This document shows positions 1 through 7,515 of a stretch of 8,326 bases of DNA, in pieces. The notes under the pieces are model-generated. The model saw nothing but the letters and a program-made list of their open reading frames with translations, did not search any database and was not told where the DNA came from. The first letter of the stretch is position 1. Each line of letters opens with the position of its first letter. Made by a program: the position numbers and the translations under genes. The DNA is taken from positions 1-8,326 of the forward strand of contig JAKPBL010000207.1 in NCBI GenBank assembly GCA_029778965.1, in the 5' to 3' direction. The stretch is from Bacteroidota bacterium (lineage in GTDB: Bacteria > Bacteroidota > Bacteroidia > Chitinophagales > Chitinophagaceae).

Positions 1-38
1 GCTGGAATACAGTGCGGCAGGTGATCGGGCTGAAATAG
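1..38 (+). CDS. possible 3' end of an upstream gene (partial, unidentified)
   Basis: Reading from base 3, the third frame gives eleven codons ending W-N-T-V-R-Q-V-I-G-L-K and a TAG stop at 36-38. The second frame is also open to a TAA at 44-46, so the choice between them is uncertain. I prefer the third frame because its mixed hydrophobic and basic residues look like an ordinary C-terminus, but the piece is too short to identify. The following 82 bases up to the next start codon hold no clear terminator, so the upstream gene could be co-transcribed with the muramidase gene. Confidence 0.25.
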   Translation, partial: WNTVRQVIGLK

Positions 39-120
39 GAGAATAACCGCCTGTAATGAACGGCGATAATCCCGTTAAGCTGCGGTAAACTGATTAACTT
101 GTAGAACAGAAAAAAAGCGG

Positions 121-1329
121 ATGAAAAACCTTTTAGTGATTCTTTGCCTGGCAGCCTGCACGGCGCTAACGGTGCCCAATAACCGAGAACAGCCTGCCGC
201 GGGCGGGTTGAGAACCGGGGCGGAACAAACCGAAAAATATTTTCCCCTGCTCAAAGGGAAACGCATTGCCCTGCTGGCCAACCCAACTACGATTATTGGT
301 GGCCGTCACCTGGTCGACAGCCTGCAGGCAGCAGGCTTTGATATCAGAAAGGTATTTGGGCCCGAACATGGCTTCCGGGGTAACGCCAGCAATGGCGCCA
401 AAGTGAAAGACGAGGTCGATGCCGCCACCGGGCTGAAGCTGATCTCCCTGTACGGCGCAAAGAGAAAGCCCGGCGCCGACGACCTGGCAGATGTGGATAT
501 CGTCATCTTCGACATCCAGGATGTCGGCTGCCGTTTTTATACGTATATAAACGTGTTACGCGATATCATGGAGGGCTGCGCCGAACAGGGAAAAGAAGTG
601 CTGGTGCTCGACCGGCCCAATCCCAACGGTTACCTGGTAGATGGCCCCATTCTCGACATGAAGTTCAAATCGGGCATCGGTCAGTTTCCCATACCCGTCG
701 CGCACGGCATGACCATTGGCGAATTTGCGCAAATGATCAATGGCGAACACTGGCTGCCCAACCAGTTACAGTGCAAACTGAAGGTTATTCCGTTAACCGG
801 CTACAACCACCAGATGCCGTATACCTTGCCCGTGCCGCCTTCGCCCAACCTGAATACGCAGCAGAGCATCCTGTTGTACCCCTCGCTTTGTCTTTTTGAA
901 GGCACTATTATCAGCCAGGGGCGTGGAACGGATTCCTCGTTTACCCTGCTGGGTGCGCCGCTGCTGAAAGGCAAATATGATTTTTCGTTCACACCCCGGA
1001 GCATTCCCGGTAAAAGTGAATCACCCCTGCACATGGGAGAGGCCTGTTACGGGCTTAACCTGTTTAATTACGATACCGAAAAGCTTCGGCAGTCGGGAAA
1101 ACTGAACCTGCGCTGGATGATGGAGCTGTACCAGGCTTATCCCGATAAAGCCCGTTTTTTCGATATGAGCCAGAGCAAACAAATGGGAAGCATCGATAAG
1201 CTGGCGGGTGTTGCCATTTTTAAAGAACAGATCGCCGCCGGCGTTGCTGAAGAAGCTATCCGGGCCTCGTGGGAGCCGGGCTTGTCAAATTATAAAAAAA
1301 TGAGAAAGAAATACCTTTTATATCCTTAA
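121..1329 (+). CDS. namZ: NamZ/DUF1343 family exo-beta-N-acetylmuramidase, lipoprotein
   Basis: The 402-residue product matches the DUF1343 family (glycoside hydrolase family 171; NamZ, formerly YbbC). Characterised members remove terminal MurNAc from the non-reducing end of peptidoglycan fragments and so feed cell-wall recycling. Family motifs are visible in order: a Rossmann-like start KRIALLANPT (47-56), FGPEHGFRG (79-87), VIFDIQDVGCRFYTY (128-142), VLDRPNPNG (162-170), PVAHGMTIGE (192-201), PPSPNL (239-244), LFEGT (258-262) and GRGTD (267-271). The acidic residues of PEHG (E82) and FDIQDVG (D131/D134) are the likely active-site positions; that is inference from conservation. The N-terminus is a short hydrophobic segment ending in a lipobox L-A-A-C (10-13), which implies a lipid anchor at Cys13 and an envelope location. 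The ATG at 121 is preceded by an A-rich stretch and no Shine-Dalgarno, as usual in Bacteroidota. The length is normal for the family. Substrate specificity within GH171 cannot be read from the sequence. Confidence 0.93.
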   Translation: MKNLLVILCLAACTALTVPNNREQPAAGGLRTGAEQTEKYFPLLKGKRIALLANPTTIIGGRHLVDSLQAAGFDIRKVFGPEHGFRGNASNGAKVKDEVDAATGLKLISLYGAKRKPGADDLADVDIVIFDIQDVGCRFYTYINVLRDIMEGCAEQGKEVLVLDRPNPNGYLVDGPILDMKFKSGIGQFPIPVAHGMTIGEFAQMINGEHWLPNQLQCKLKVIPLTGYNHQMPYTLPVPPSPNLNTQQSILLYPSLCLFEGTIISQGRGTDSSFTLLGAPLLKGKYDFSFTPRSIPGKSESPLHMGEACYGLNLFNYDTEKLRQSGKLNLRWMMELYQAYPDKARFFDMSQSKQMGSIDKLAGVAIFKEQIAAGVAEEAIRASWEPGLSNYKKMRKKYLLYP

Positions 1330-1366
1330 GCCGCTCGCCAGACCTGTGGGTATGGCAGAATTTAAG

Positions 1367-1374
1367 GATATTTG
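1367..1374 (+). promoter_or_regulatory. probable -7 promoter element of the cold-shock gene (GATATTTG)
   Basis: The octamer matches seven-eighths of the Bacteroidota housekeeping -7 consensus TAnnTTTG. It ends 16 bases before the ATG at 1391, which would leave a leader of roughly ten bases. A weak TGTG sits near 1345-1348 where the -33 element is expected; this part is poor. The element lies inside the longer reading frame that opens with GTG at 1346, which argues against that start. Confidence 0.4.
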
Positions 1375-1390
1375 CGTACTTTCAATAAAC

Positions 1391-1849
1391 ATGGCCAAAT
1401 CAAAAGAATCGTTCAACAAGAAAGAACAGGAAAAAAAACGTCTCAAGCAGCGGCAGGAGAAGCAAGACCGCAAAGAGGAGAGAAAAGCAAACTCGTCTAA
1501 GGGCAAATCGCTCGAAGACATGATGGCTTATATAGATGAAAACGGCAATATCGTTTCCGCACCGCCCGATCCGTCATTGCGCAAAGAAATTAATGTTGAA
1601 GACATCGAGATAGGAGTGCCCCGCCAGGCCGCCGGCAGCGACGAAGATGAGTTGTTGTCGGGTCGTGTTGACTATTTCAACCAGAGCAAGGGCTTTGGAT
1701 TTATAATCGGCGACGGCAGCGATGACCGCATCTTCTTTCACTACAGCCAGTTGCAGGAAGCGGTGTCGGAGGGTGATACCGTGAATTATGACCTCGAAAA
1801 AGGCCAGAAAGGCTGGAATGCGGTGAACATACGTAAAACCGCCCGCTGA
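1391..1849 (+). CDS. cold-shock domain protein with basic N-terminal tail
   Basis: The 152-residue protein has two parts. Residues 1-40 are dense in Lys, Glu, Gln and Arg (MAKSKESFNKKEQEKKR and onward), predicted helical and basic. Residues about 89-149 form a cold-shock (OB-fold) domain with RNP1 KGFGFI (100-105) and RNP2 IFFH (114-117), followed by G-D-x-V and the G-x-x-A-x-x-V-x-I closing strand. Proteins with this tail and the intervening segment with DENGNI and PPDP are widespread in Bacteroidota and are expected to bind single-stranded RNA or DNA as chaperones. The frame is open upstream to a GTG at 1346, but ATG 1391 starts at the family-typical MAKS and lies just after a promoter-like element, so the longer form is rejected. 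It is longer than the classical 65-70-residue CspA type because of the tail. No strong terminator follows; the next gene starts 94 bases later. Confidence 0.92.
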   Translation: MAKSKESFNKKEQEKKRLKQRQEKQDRKEERKANSSKGKSLEDMMAYIDENGNIVSAPPDPSLRKEINVEDIEIGVPRQAAGSDEDELLSGRVDYFNQSKGFGFIIGDGSDDRIFFHYSQLQEAVSEGDTVNYDLEKGQKGWNAVNIRKTAR

Positions 1850-1943
1850 CCCCAGGCATCTGCTCTCGCACGTTCATACGGCCGCCCGGTGCCGGCAATC
1901 ACCCGCCGCCGGACTCATTCATAAAAGGAACACCAGGCGCATC

Positions 1944-4064
1944 ATGAATATAAAACCAGGCATCCTGCTCGTGGCAGGTGTAACCGCGTTGCTGTCTAAC
2001 TGTTACGCACAAACGAATCAGTTCTCCCTTACCGATATCAGGCAATATCCTTTTCCCACTGAATTATCGGCCGCGGCCGACCAGTTGCGCATAACCTGGG
2101 CTGCCGATGAAAAGGGGCTCCGGAATGTTTATACCGCTGCTGCGCCGGGATGGGCGCCCGAAAAGCTGACGGCGTTTATCCGCGACGACGGCCAGGAGAT
2201 CAGCAGCCTGTCGCTGTCGCGCAATGGCCGCTGGGTCTGCTTTGTACGCGGCGGCGATCATGGCGGCGATTGGGGCGATACCGATCCTGTCAACCCGGCG
2301 GGTGACCTGCAGCCGCAGCCGATACAGGTATGGGTGGCGCCTGTTTCCGGCGGACAGGCGCGCGCGGTATCGGAAGGCGACGACCCGGTATTGTCACCCG
2401 CGGGTGATTCGGTGGCCTTTATCCGAAACGGCCAGGTATGGATGGCGGCTACCGACGGAACTGTAGCGGCGCATAACCTGTTTACCACCCTGGGCGTTTG
2501 CGGAAGCCTGCGGTTTTCGCCCGATGGCTCGGCGCTGGCTTTTGTCAGCCGGCGGGGTGATCACTCGCTGATCGGCGTGTACCGCTTCAGCACCCGCTCC
2601 CTTAGCTGGGTAGCGCCTTCGTTTAAAAAAGATGCCTCCCCGCGGTGGTCGCCCGATGGCCGCCGGATTGTTTTCGCGCGGATGGAGGGCAGTGGTACTA
2701 TTACCGATTCAATAACGAATCCGTCACCCACCGCCTGGTCGATTTGCGTGGCTGCCCCCGGCGATGACAGCGCCCGCCAGGTATATGTAAGTCCGCCCAC
2801 CCCCGAAGGCTCCATTCCGTCCACAAACGGTGGCTTCAACCTGCATTGGGCGGCGGGCGACAAAATCTGTTTTCTTTCGTATGCCGACGGATGGCCCCAC
2901 CTGTATTCCGTCGATGCCGGTGGCGGCCGCCCGATACTGCTTACCCCCGGCAAGTTTATGGCCGAACATATCCGGTTGTCGGCCGATGCACGCTGGCTGT
3001 ACTTTGCGGGCAATACCGGTCCCGATGCGCGCGACATCGACCGGCGTCACATCTGTCGCGTATCTGTCGCCCAACCGGGCGTAGAAATATTGACACCGGG
3101 TGAAGGGATCGAATGGAGTCCTGTGCCGGTGGGCCGCGGGGGCGAGATCGCCCTGATCAGCGCGACGGCACAACGGCCGCCCCTGCCCGCCCTGATGTCG
3201 TCTCCTTCTCAATGGAAGCTGCTGGGAGAGAAAATGATCCCCGCCTCTTTTCCCACTACAGCGCTGGTAACCCCGAAGCAGGTGGTCTTTACGGCGCCCG
3301 ACGGACTGGAGATACATGCCCAGTTGTTCGAGCCGAAGGGTGGCAGTGCCCGGAAACCGGCTATCATTTACATACATGGCGGCCCGATGCGGCAAATGCT
3401 GCTGGGCTGGCATTATTCCGAGTACTATGCCAATGCCTATGCTACCAACCAGTACCTGGCCAGCCAGGGTTTTGTGGTGCTGTCGGTCAATTACCGGCTG
3501 GGTATCGGGTACGGATACCGGTTCCATTTTCCGGCGGCGGCGGGCTCCCTTGGCGCGGCCGAGTACCAGGATATTAAAGCGGCGGGCGAATGGCTGCAGC
3601 GGCAGCAGTTTGTCGACCCCGGCAAAATCGGGGTATATGGAGGTTCTTATGGCGGATACCTGACCGCCATGGCGCTGGCGAAAGACTCCCGCCTGTTTGC
3701 CGCAGGCGTGGATATCCATGGCGTGCATGACTGGTCGGTGCTCTGGGAACTGCCGAGGCAAAACGCAGGCTTCGAAAAAATCCCCGACTTCGATAAGGCG
3801 CTGGAAACGGCCTACCGGTCATCGCCCGTGGCCTGGCTGAAAGGGTGGACTTCACCCGTACTGATCATCCATGCCGACGACGACCGGAATGTGCCGGTAA
3901 GCCAAAGCACCGATCTGGTAAAAAGGCTGGAAGCACTAAAAGTGCCCATGCAGACCAAACTGGTGGTGGGCGACACCCATCACTGGATGAAGTACAGTAA
4001 TGTGCTGTTGGTGGACCAGGCGGTGACTGATTTTTTCCGGCAACAGTTTTCAGGTAAATGGTGA
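1944..4064 (+). CDS. exported S9 family serine peptidase (prolyl oligopeptidase/DPP-IV type)
   Basis: The 706-residue protein has the two-part S9 architecture. An N-terminal signal (hydrophobic 8-18, likely cleavage near C-Y-A-Q, residues 20-23) is followed by a beta-propeller with PD40/WD40-like blades, for example LRFSPDGSALAF (around 190) and PRWSPDGRRIVF (around 233). An alpha/beta-hydrolase domain starts around 450 with IIYIHGGP and NYRLGIGYG. The nucleophile elbow is GGSYGGY with Ser568. The acid in HADDDRNVP is Asp647, which aligns with Asp708 of human DPP4. The base in GDTHHW is His679 (or His680). Such enzymes cleave short peptides after proline or small residues, or act as acylaminoacyl peptidases, usually in the periplasm; the exact specificity cannot be told. 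The cysteine before YAQ could suggest a lipoprotein, but Asn at -1 breaks the lipobox. The ATG at 1944 is the one that includes the signal peptide. Confidence 0.93.
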   Translation: MNIKPGILLVAGVTALLSNCYAQTNQFSLTDIRQYPFPTELSAAADQLRITWAADEKGLRNVYTAAAPGWAPEKLTAFIRDDGQEISSLSLSRNGRWVCFVRGGDHGGDWGDTDPVNPAGDLQPQPIQVWVAPVSGGQARAVSEGDDPVLSPAGDSVAFIRNGQVWMAATDGTVAAHNLFTTLGVCGSLRFSPDGSALAFVSRRGDHSLIGVYRFSTRSLSWVAPSFKKDASPRWSPDGRRIVFARMEGSGTITDSITNPSPTAWSICVAAPGDDSARQVYVSPPTPEGSIPSTNGGFNLHWAAGDKICFLSYADGWPHLYSVDAGGGRPILLTPGKFMAEHIRLSADARWLYFAGNTGPDARDIDRRHICRVSVAQPGVEILTPGEGIEWSPVPVGRGGEIALISATAQRPPLPALMSSPSQWKLLGEKMIPASFPTTALVTPKQVVFTAPDGLEIHAQLFEPKGGSARKPAIIYIHGGPMRQMLLGWHYSEYYANAYATNQYLASQGFVVLSVNYRLGIGYGYRFHFPAAAGSLGAAEYQDIKAAGEWLQRQQFVDPGKIGVYGGSYGGYLTAMALAKDSRLFAAGVDIHGVHDWSVLWELPRQNAGFEKIPDFDKALETAYRSSPVAWLKGWTSPVLIIHADDDRNVPVSQSTDLVKRLEALKVPMQTKLVVGDTHHWMKYSNVLLVDQAVTDFFRQQFSGKW

Positions 4065-4202
4065 TATTACTGCGTCGTATTACTACGAGTTTTGATATAA
4101 GTAGAAATACTAGAAAAAATACGTTGATTTTGTTCAGGTTTTGTTAGATATTGGTCGCCGGACAATGACCGTGCGTGGACACGCACCTTTAAAACACTGA
4201 AC
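4065..4202 (+). promoter_or_regulatory. AT-rich upstream region of the FAS1 gene with leader hairpins
   Basis: This 138-base gap differs from its GC-rich flanks. A short inverted repeat TCGTA-TTAC-TACGA (4075-4088) followed by GTTTTG could be a weak terminator for the peptidase gene. An AT-rich tract follows, with a TTG at 4124-4126 and TAGATATTG at 4145-4153 about 18 bases later, a loose fit to a Bacteroidota -33/-7 promoter. Downstream are two consecutive hairpins: GGTC/GACC (4153-4156 with 4167-4170) and a perfect GTGCGT-GGAC-ACGCAC (4171-4186). The second ends 16 bases before the ATG at 4203. If the promoter call is right, the latter hairpin is in the 5' leader and could affect stability or translation. 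Confidence 0.35.
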
Positions 4203-5153
4203 ATGAAACCTCAATCAATCCGCACTTTTGGAGCTGCCTGCCTGCTGCTCACGGGCAGTTTCTTATTTACCTCTTGCAAGAAAGGCGTAGACGGAGGCAA
4301 GAACAAAGACAACTCTATTTCCGCCGTACTGAAAAATCACCCCGAACTAAGCAGCCTGGCAACCGCGCTGCAACGAACCGGGCTGGATACCATCCTGGCG
4401 CAAAAAGGACGTAACTATACCATTTTCGCTCCGAACAACGACGCTTTTTCAGCCGCGGGCATCTCTGCGGCTAAGATCAGTAGTATGGATATCAACCAAC
4501 TGAACCGGCTGGTAAAATACCATGTTTTGGAAAAGCAGATGTCGGCGCTTGAGTTTCCTATGCCGTCAGATACGGTGAAATCGATGGCCGACACCCTCAA
4601 CCTGTTTATGTCGCGAAATCCCAACGGCACTTTTGTGAATGGGGAGATGGTTGTTTCCACCGATATACATGCCGACAACGGCAGCATTCACGTGATATCG
4701 GGAGTGCTGATACCACCCACCAAAACCTTGGCGCAGGTGGTTATCGAAACGCCGCGCTTTTCGCTGGTATATGCCGCCCTGGCTAAATCAGGATTTATGT
4801 CGCGCGTAACAGACCGCGCTAAGTTCAGTTTTTTCGTACCCGATGATGCGGCCATGAATGCAGCCGGCTGGAACTCGGCCAAGATCGATGCATCGACTCC
4901 GCTGGAGGTAACCGACCTGCTGAAGCACCATGTTACGATCACCAATACATTCAGCTCCGACTTCTACGATAACTCTGTTATATATTCTTTCCAGGCAGGA
5001 ACAATATTGCAGATATTCAAGTCGCCGCTGGGCCTTAAGCTCCAGGGAAGCGTTGCAACGCCGAGCAAGATTGTCAATACTACCCGCGGATCTACCTACG
5101 ATGTGGTGACCACCAATGGCGTACTACACGAAATCGACAAAGTGATATTATAA
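4203..5153 (+). CDS. lipoprotein with two fasciclin (FAS1) domains
   Basis: The 316-residue protein begins with a lipoprotein signal ending L-F-T-S-C (21-25), so Cys25 should be lipidated. The residues after it (K-K-G) are basic and not a clear Bacteroidota surface-export signal, so the side of the outer membrane is open. Two FAS1 domains follow. The first spans about 38-171, with H1 motif YTIFAPNNDAF (72-82), the central KYHVLE (105-110) and H2 region NGSIHVISGVLI (159-170). The second spans about 176-316, with FSFFVPDDAAM (208-218), KHHVTI (241-246) and TNGVLHEIDKVIL closing the protein at its last residues. FAS1 domains act in adhesion and polysaccharide or protein binding; the ligand cannot be inferred. 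The gene has its own AT-rich upstream region and a strong terminator after it, so it is probably monocistronic. Confidence 0.93.
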   Translation: MKPQSIRTFGAACLLLTGSFLFTSCKKGVDGGKNKDNSISAVLKNHPELSSLATALQRTGLDTILAQKGRNYTIFAPNNDAFSAAGISAAKISSMDINQLNRLVKYHVLEKQMSALEFPMPSDTVKSMADTLNLFMSRNPNGTFVNGEMVVSTDIHADNGSIHVISGVLIPPTKTLAQVVIETPRFSLVYAALAKSGFMSRVTDRAKFSFFVPDDAAMNAAGWNSAKIDASTPLEVTDLLKHHVTITNTFSSDFYDNSVIYSFQAGTILQIFKSPLGLKLQGSVATPSKIVNTTRGSTYDVVTTNGVLHEIDKVIL

Positions 5154-5177
5154 TCATAAGAACCTGTACTGAATGTG

Positions 5178-5212
5178 GCCCCGGCATGAAAAATGCCGGG
5201 GCTATTGTTTTC
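5178..5212 (+). terminator. intrinsic terminator of the FAS1 gene
   Basis: A perfect 10-bp GC-rich stem (GCCCCGGCAT at 5178-5187 with ATGCCGGGGC at 5193-5202) is closed by a GAAAA loop and followed by a T-rich tail TATTGTTTTC. It begins 25 bases after the FAS1 stop codon and lies wholly upstream of the P1 peptidase start at 5248, so the peptidase needs its own promoter or read-through. Confidence 0.9.
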
Positions 5213-5247
5213 TGCGCCTGCCCGGCCATTTTCTTTATTTTCAGGGT

Positions 5248-6390
5248 ATGCGTATATACCTATATCTGATAAGCATGGCATTGCTGCCTTTGTTCGTGTC
5301 GGGCCAGCCGCGCGATATACTCCGCAGCCGCGGACTTGAAACGGGCGTATTGAAAACCGGCAGAGAAAATGCGATCACCGATGTGAGTGGTGTGCTTGTA
5401 GGACAGGTAACCCTGCTGAAAGGCGATTCTATCCGAACAGGCGTAACCGCTGTTTTACCGCACGGCGGAAATATATTCCAGCAAAAGGTGCCGGCTGCCG
5501 TTTACGTGGGAAATGGTTTCGGAAAACTGGCCGGCTCTACACAGGTCACCGAACTGGGAAACCTTGAAACGCCGGTGGTGCTCACCAATACCCTGGGCGT
5601 GCCTGCTGCTCTAAACGCTGTTATTCGTCACACCCTGCAGCAGGCGGGAAATGAAAATGTGCAGTCGGTGAATGCGGTGGTAGGTGAAACCAATGATGGC
5701 TGGCTGAACGATATCAGGGGACAGCATGTGAAAGAAGAAGACGTGCTGAAAGCGATACAGACGGCTGCTTCGGGCCCGGTTGCAGAGGGATCGGTGGGCG
5801 CCGGTACCGGCACCACCTGTTTTGGGTTTAAAGGCGGCATCGGTACGGCGTCGAGAAAGCTTCCGGTTTCACTGGGTGGTTATACCGTAGGCGTATTGGT
5901 GCAAACCAATTTCGGCGGGGTGCTGCAGATCGATGGCGTGCCCATAGGCAAGGAGCTGAAGCAGTTTGATTATAGCAGCAAAATATTGCAGGATGTAGAT
6001 GGCTCATGCATGATTGTAGTGGCTACCGATGCGCCTCTTGACAGCCGCAACCTCGGGCGGCTTGCCAAACGCGCTTTTATGGGATTGGCGCGAACGGGTG
6101 GCATTGCCTCCAACGGCAGCGGCGATTATGTGATAGCGTTTTCCACGGCAACGCAACTGCGCATTGCTCACCAGTCAGAACCGTTGACGACGCCACAGGT
6201 GTACATAAGCAACGATGCAGTATCGCCCCTGTTCATGGCGGCGATTGAAGCCACCGAAGAAGCGATTCTCAATTCACTGTTCATGGCACAAACGGTAAGA
6301 GGTTTTCGCAATCATGAAATGAAGGCGATTCCGCGCGAACAGGTCATCGCGCTGTTGCGCAAATACAACCGGTTGCCACGGGGTAAATAA
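5248..6390 (+). CDS. exported P1 family (S58, DmpA-like) aminopeptidase
   Basis: The 380-residue product matches the P1/DmpA family of self-cleaving N-terminal-nucleophile hydrolases (L-aminopeptidase/D-esterase, beta-peptidyl aminopeptidase). Family blocks include ITDVSGVLVGQVTL, GVTAVLPHGG, VVGETNDGWLND, GAGTGTTCFGFKGGIGTASR, VLVQTNFGG, DGSCMIVVATDAPL and GSGDYVIAFSTA. By comparison with DmpA (Asn218, cleavage at Gly249-Ser250, Ser288), the equivalents are Asn221, Gly252-Ser253 and Ser291, all offset by three, so the proenzyme should split before Ser253. The acid two residues after Ser291 is Asp293. A signal peptide (MRIYLYLISMALLPLFVSGQ) predicts export. The frame is open upstream to an ATG at 5173, but that start lies inside the intergenic region and its codons read through the terminator hairpin, so ATG 5248 with its clean signal peptide is chosen. 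The length agrees with the family. Natural substrates are unknown. Confidence 0.92.
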   Translation: MRIYLYLISMALLPLFVSGQPRDILRSRGLETGVLKTGRENAITDVSGVLVGQVTLLKGDSIRTGVTAVLPHGGNIFQQKVPAAVYVGNGFGKLAGSTQVTELGNLETPVVLTNTLGVPAALNAVIRHTLQQAGNENVQSVNAVVGETNDGWLNDIRGQHVKEEDVLKAIQTAASGPVAEGSVGAGTGTTCFGFKGGIGTASRKLPVSLGGYTVGVLVQTNFGGVLQIDGVPIGKELKQFDYSSKILQDVDGSCMIVVATDAPLDSRNLGRLAKRAFMGLARTGGIASNGSGDYVIAFSTATQLRIAHQSEPLTTPQVYISNDAVSPLFMAAIEATEEAILNSLFMAQTVRGFRNHEMKAIPREQVIALLRKYNRLPRGK

Positions 6391-6392
6391 AA

Positions 6393-6422
6393 AGATGGCT
6401 GCAGTATTAGCTGCAACCATCT
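6393..6422. terminator. bidirectional intrinsic terminator between convergent genes
   Basis: A 12-base arm AGATGGCTGCAG (6393-6404) pairs with CTGCAACCATCT (6411-6422), with one C/A mismatch and a six-base loop. On the minus strand it is followed by TTTTTATTT, a good U-tract that would end the SPFH gene. On the plus strand it is followed by the weaker GTTATTT, which would serve the P1 peptidase gene. It fits exactly between the two stop codons (6388-6390 and 6424-6426). Confidence 0.8.
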
Positions 6423-6423
6423 G

Positions 6424-7515
6424 TTATTTGGCGCCGGTGAACAATTGTTTCAACTGTTCAATCAGTTGCCCGTTCCCGTTTACGCTGATGGTGTTGATCT
6501 TGTCGGCGATTTTCTCCACGTATTCCATTTCTTTCAGTTTCCACAACATCGCGTTGTCTTCCATCAGTTTGGCGGTGTTCAGCATGCTCCGTGTGCTGGC
6601 TGTTTCTTCCCGCCTGGCGATTACATTGGCCTGGGCTTTTTTCTCGGCTACAAGCACCTGGTTCATGATCTCCTTTACGTCGCCCGGCAGAATGATGTCC
6701 CGGATGCCCACGGCCATCAGGGTTACCCCCAGTGTACCGGTATCGATGCGGCCGGCAATGGTTTGCGCAGCCGCGTCTTTTTTGTCGAGCAACTCATCCA
6801 GCGCATAAGCCGCCAGGTACTCCCGCAATGCCAGTTGAATGGTAATATACAATTGCCGTTCATAGTCCTTGTTTTCCAACAGGGCTTTCCTGATATCGGT
6901 CACTTTGTATTGTGCCCAGGCGTTCACCCGCAAGGCGGCCTTATCACGGGTCAGGATTTCCTGTCCGTTGATCTCCAGTTGCAGTTGCCGGGTATCTGCC
7001 TTGCCAACGTTGATGCTGATGGCATTTTTCCACCAGTAATAAACGCCGGGTTGCAGTTCCCTGCTGTATTGTCCGTCGATGAACAGCAAGGCCTTTTCCT
7101 GGTTGTCTACCGTATAGCTCCGAACATAGGGCGCCAGTTTGCCGCTGGTCAGTATGTTTCTTTCAATCGGCTCGGTGATCTCGATCTTTGTGAGATCGGC
7201 TTTCACGAACCGGTAGTAAACAGGTCCTTTCCAGTAGGCGTACCGGCCGGGTGTCAATACCTGTTTGAACAAACCGTTTTCATACTGCAGGGCAATTTCC
7301 TGGTCGTTGACCTCCACCACTTCCAGCAAGCCGGCCAATGCGGTATCGGCCAGCAGGATGTTCAGTTCCGCAGGCGGCGTGAAGGGTTTAGTCATCTCGT
7401 AGATGTACACGTTCTTGTTCCACAACCAGTAAGTTCCTTCCCTGATCATGTAGCAGTAGGCGCCGTTTTTGAATACCAGCCCTACCTGCCAGGCATTCAG
7501 TTTTACATGTTTCAT
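6424..7515 (-). CDS. SPFH/band-7 (slipin-like) protein with three N-terminal aromatic repeats
   Basis: The 363-residue protein carries an SPFH/band-7 domain at about 165-290, recognisable from INVGKADTRQLQLEINGQE, ILTRDKAALRVNAWAQYKVTD and LGVTLMAVGIRDIILPGDVKE, followed by a charged helical segment (about 285-345, AEKKAQANVIARREETASTR) likely to be coiled coil. Members of this superfamily oligomerise into rings or cages, usually at membranes. This one has no N-terminal hydrophobic hairpin. Instead residues 7-34, 70-97 and 137-164 align without gaps as three copies of a 28-residue unit with conserved L, F/Y, G, Y/F, G, Y and W (pattern x6-L-x-[FY]-x2-G-x-[YF]-x6-G-x-Y-x2-W). The third copy runs straight into the SPFH domain. 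The start ATG at 7513-7515 is the only one that keeps repeat 1 whole. A terminator shared with the convergent peptidase gene follows. Biological role unknown; a scaffold or membrane-associated organiser is the family expectation. Confidence 0.88.
   Translation of the reverse strand: MKHVKLNAWQVGLVFKNGAYCYMIREGTYWLWNKNVYIYEMTKPFTPPAELNILLADTALAGLLEVVEVNDQEIALQYENGLFKQVLTPGRYAYWKGPVYYRFVKADLTKIEITEPIERNILTSGKLAPYVRSYTVDNQEKALLFIDGQYSRELQPGVYYWWKNAISINVGKADTRQLQLEINGQEILTRDKAALRVNAWAQYKVTDIRKALLENKDYERQLYITIQLALREYLAAYALDELLDKKDAAAQTIAGRIDTGTLGVTLMAVGIRDIILPGDVKEIMNQVLVAEKKAQANVIARREETASTRSMLNTAKLMEDNAMLWKLKEMEYVEKIADKINTISVNGNGQLIEQLKQLFTGAK

Noticed and set aside
1888..1912. Possible terminator after the cold-shock gene (CCGGC/GCCGG)
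   Set aside because: Only five base pairs with an 11-base loop, a competing GGTG/CACC pairing and no T-run after it.
1944..2010. Lipoprotein signal for the S9 peptidase (cysteine in L-L-S-N-C)
   Set aside because: Asn at position -1 does not fit a lipobox; a normal signal peptidase I site near Y-A-Q is more likely.
2724..3761. 345-residue open frame on the minus strand across the S9 peptidase gene
   Set aside because: Shadow of a GC-rich coding region. The plus-strand frame has the full catalytic triad and propeller motifs, whereas the antisense translation shows no recognisable domain.
5173..5247. Upstream extension of the P1 peptidase (ATG at 5173)
   Set aside because: The extra 25 codons read through the terminator hairpin of the FAS1 gene, and the real signal peptide starts at ATG 5248.
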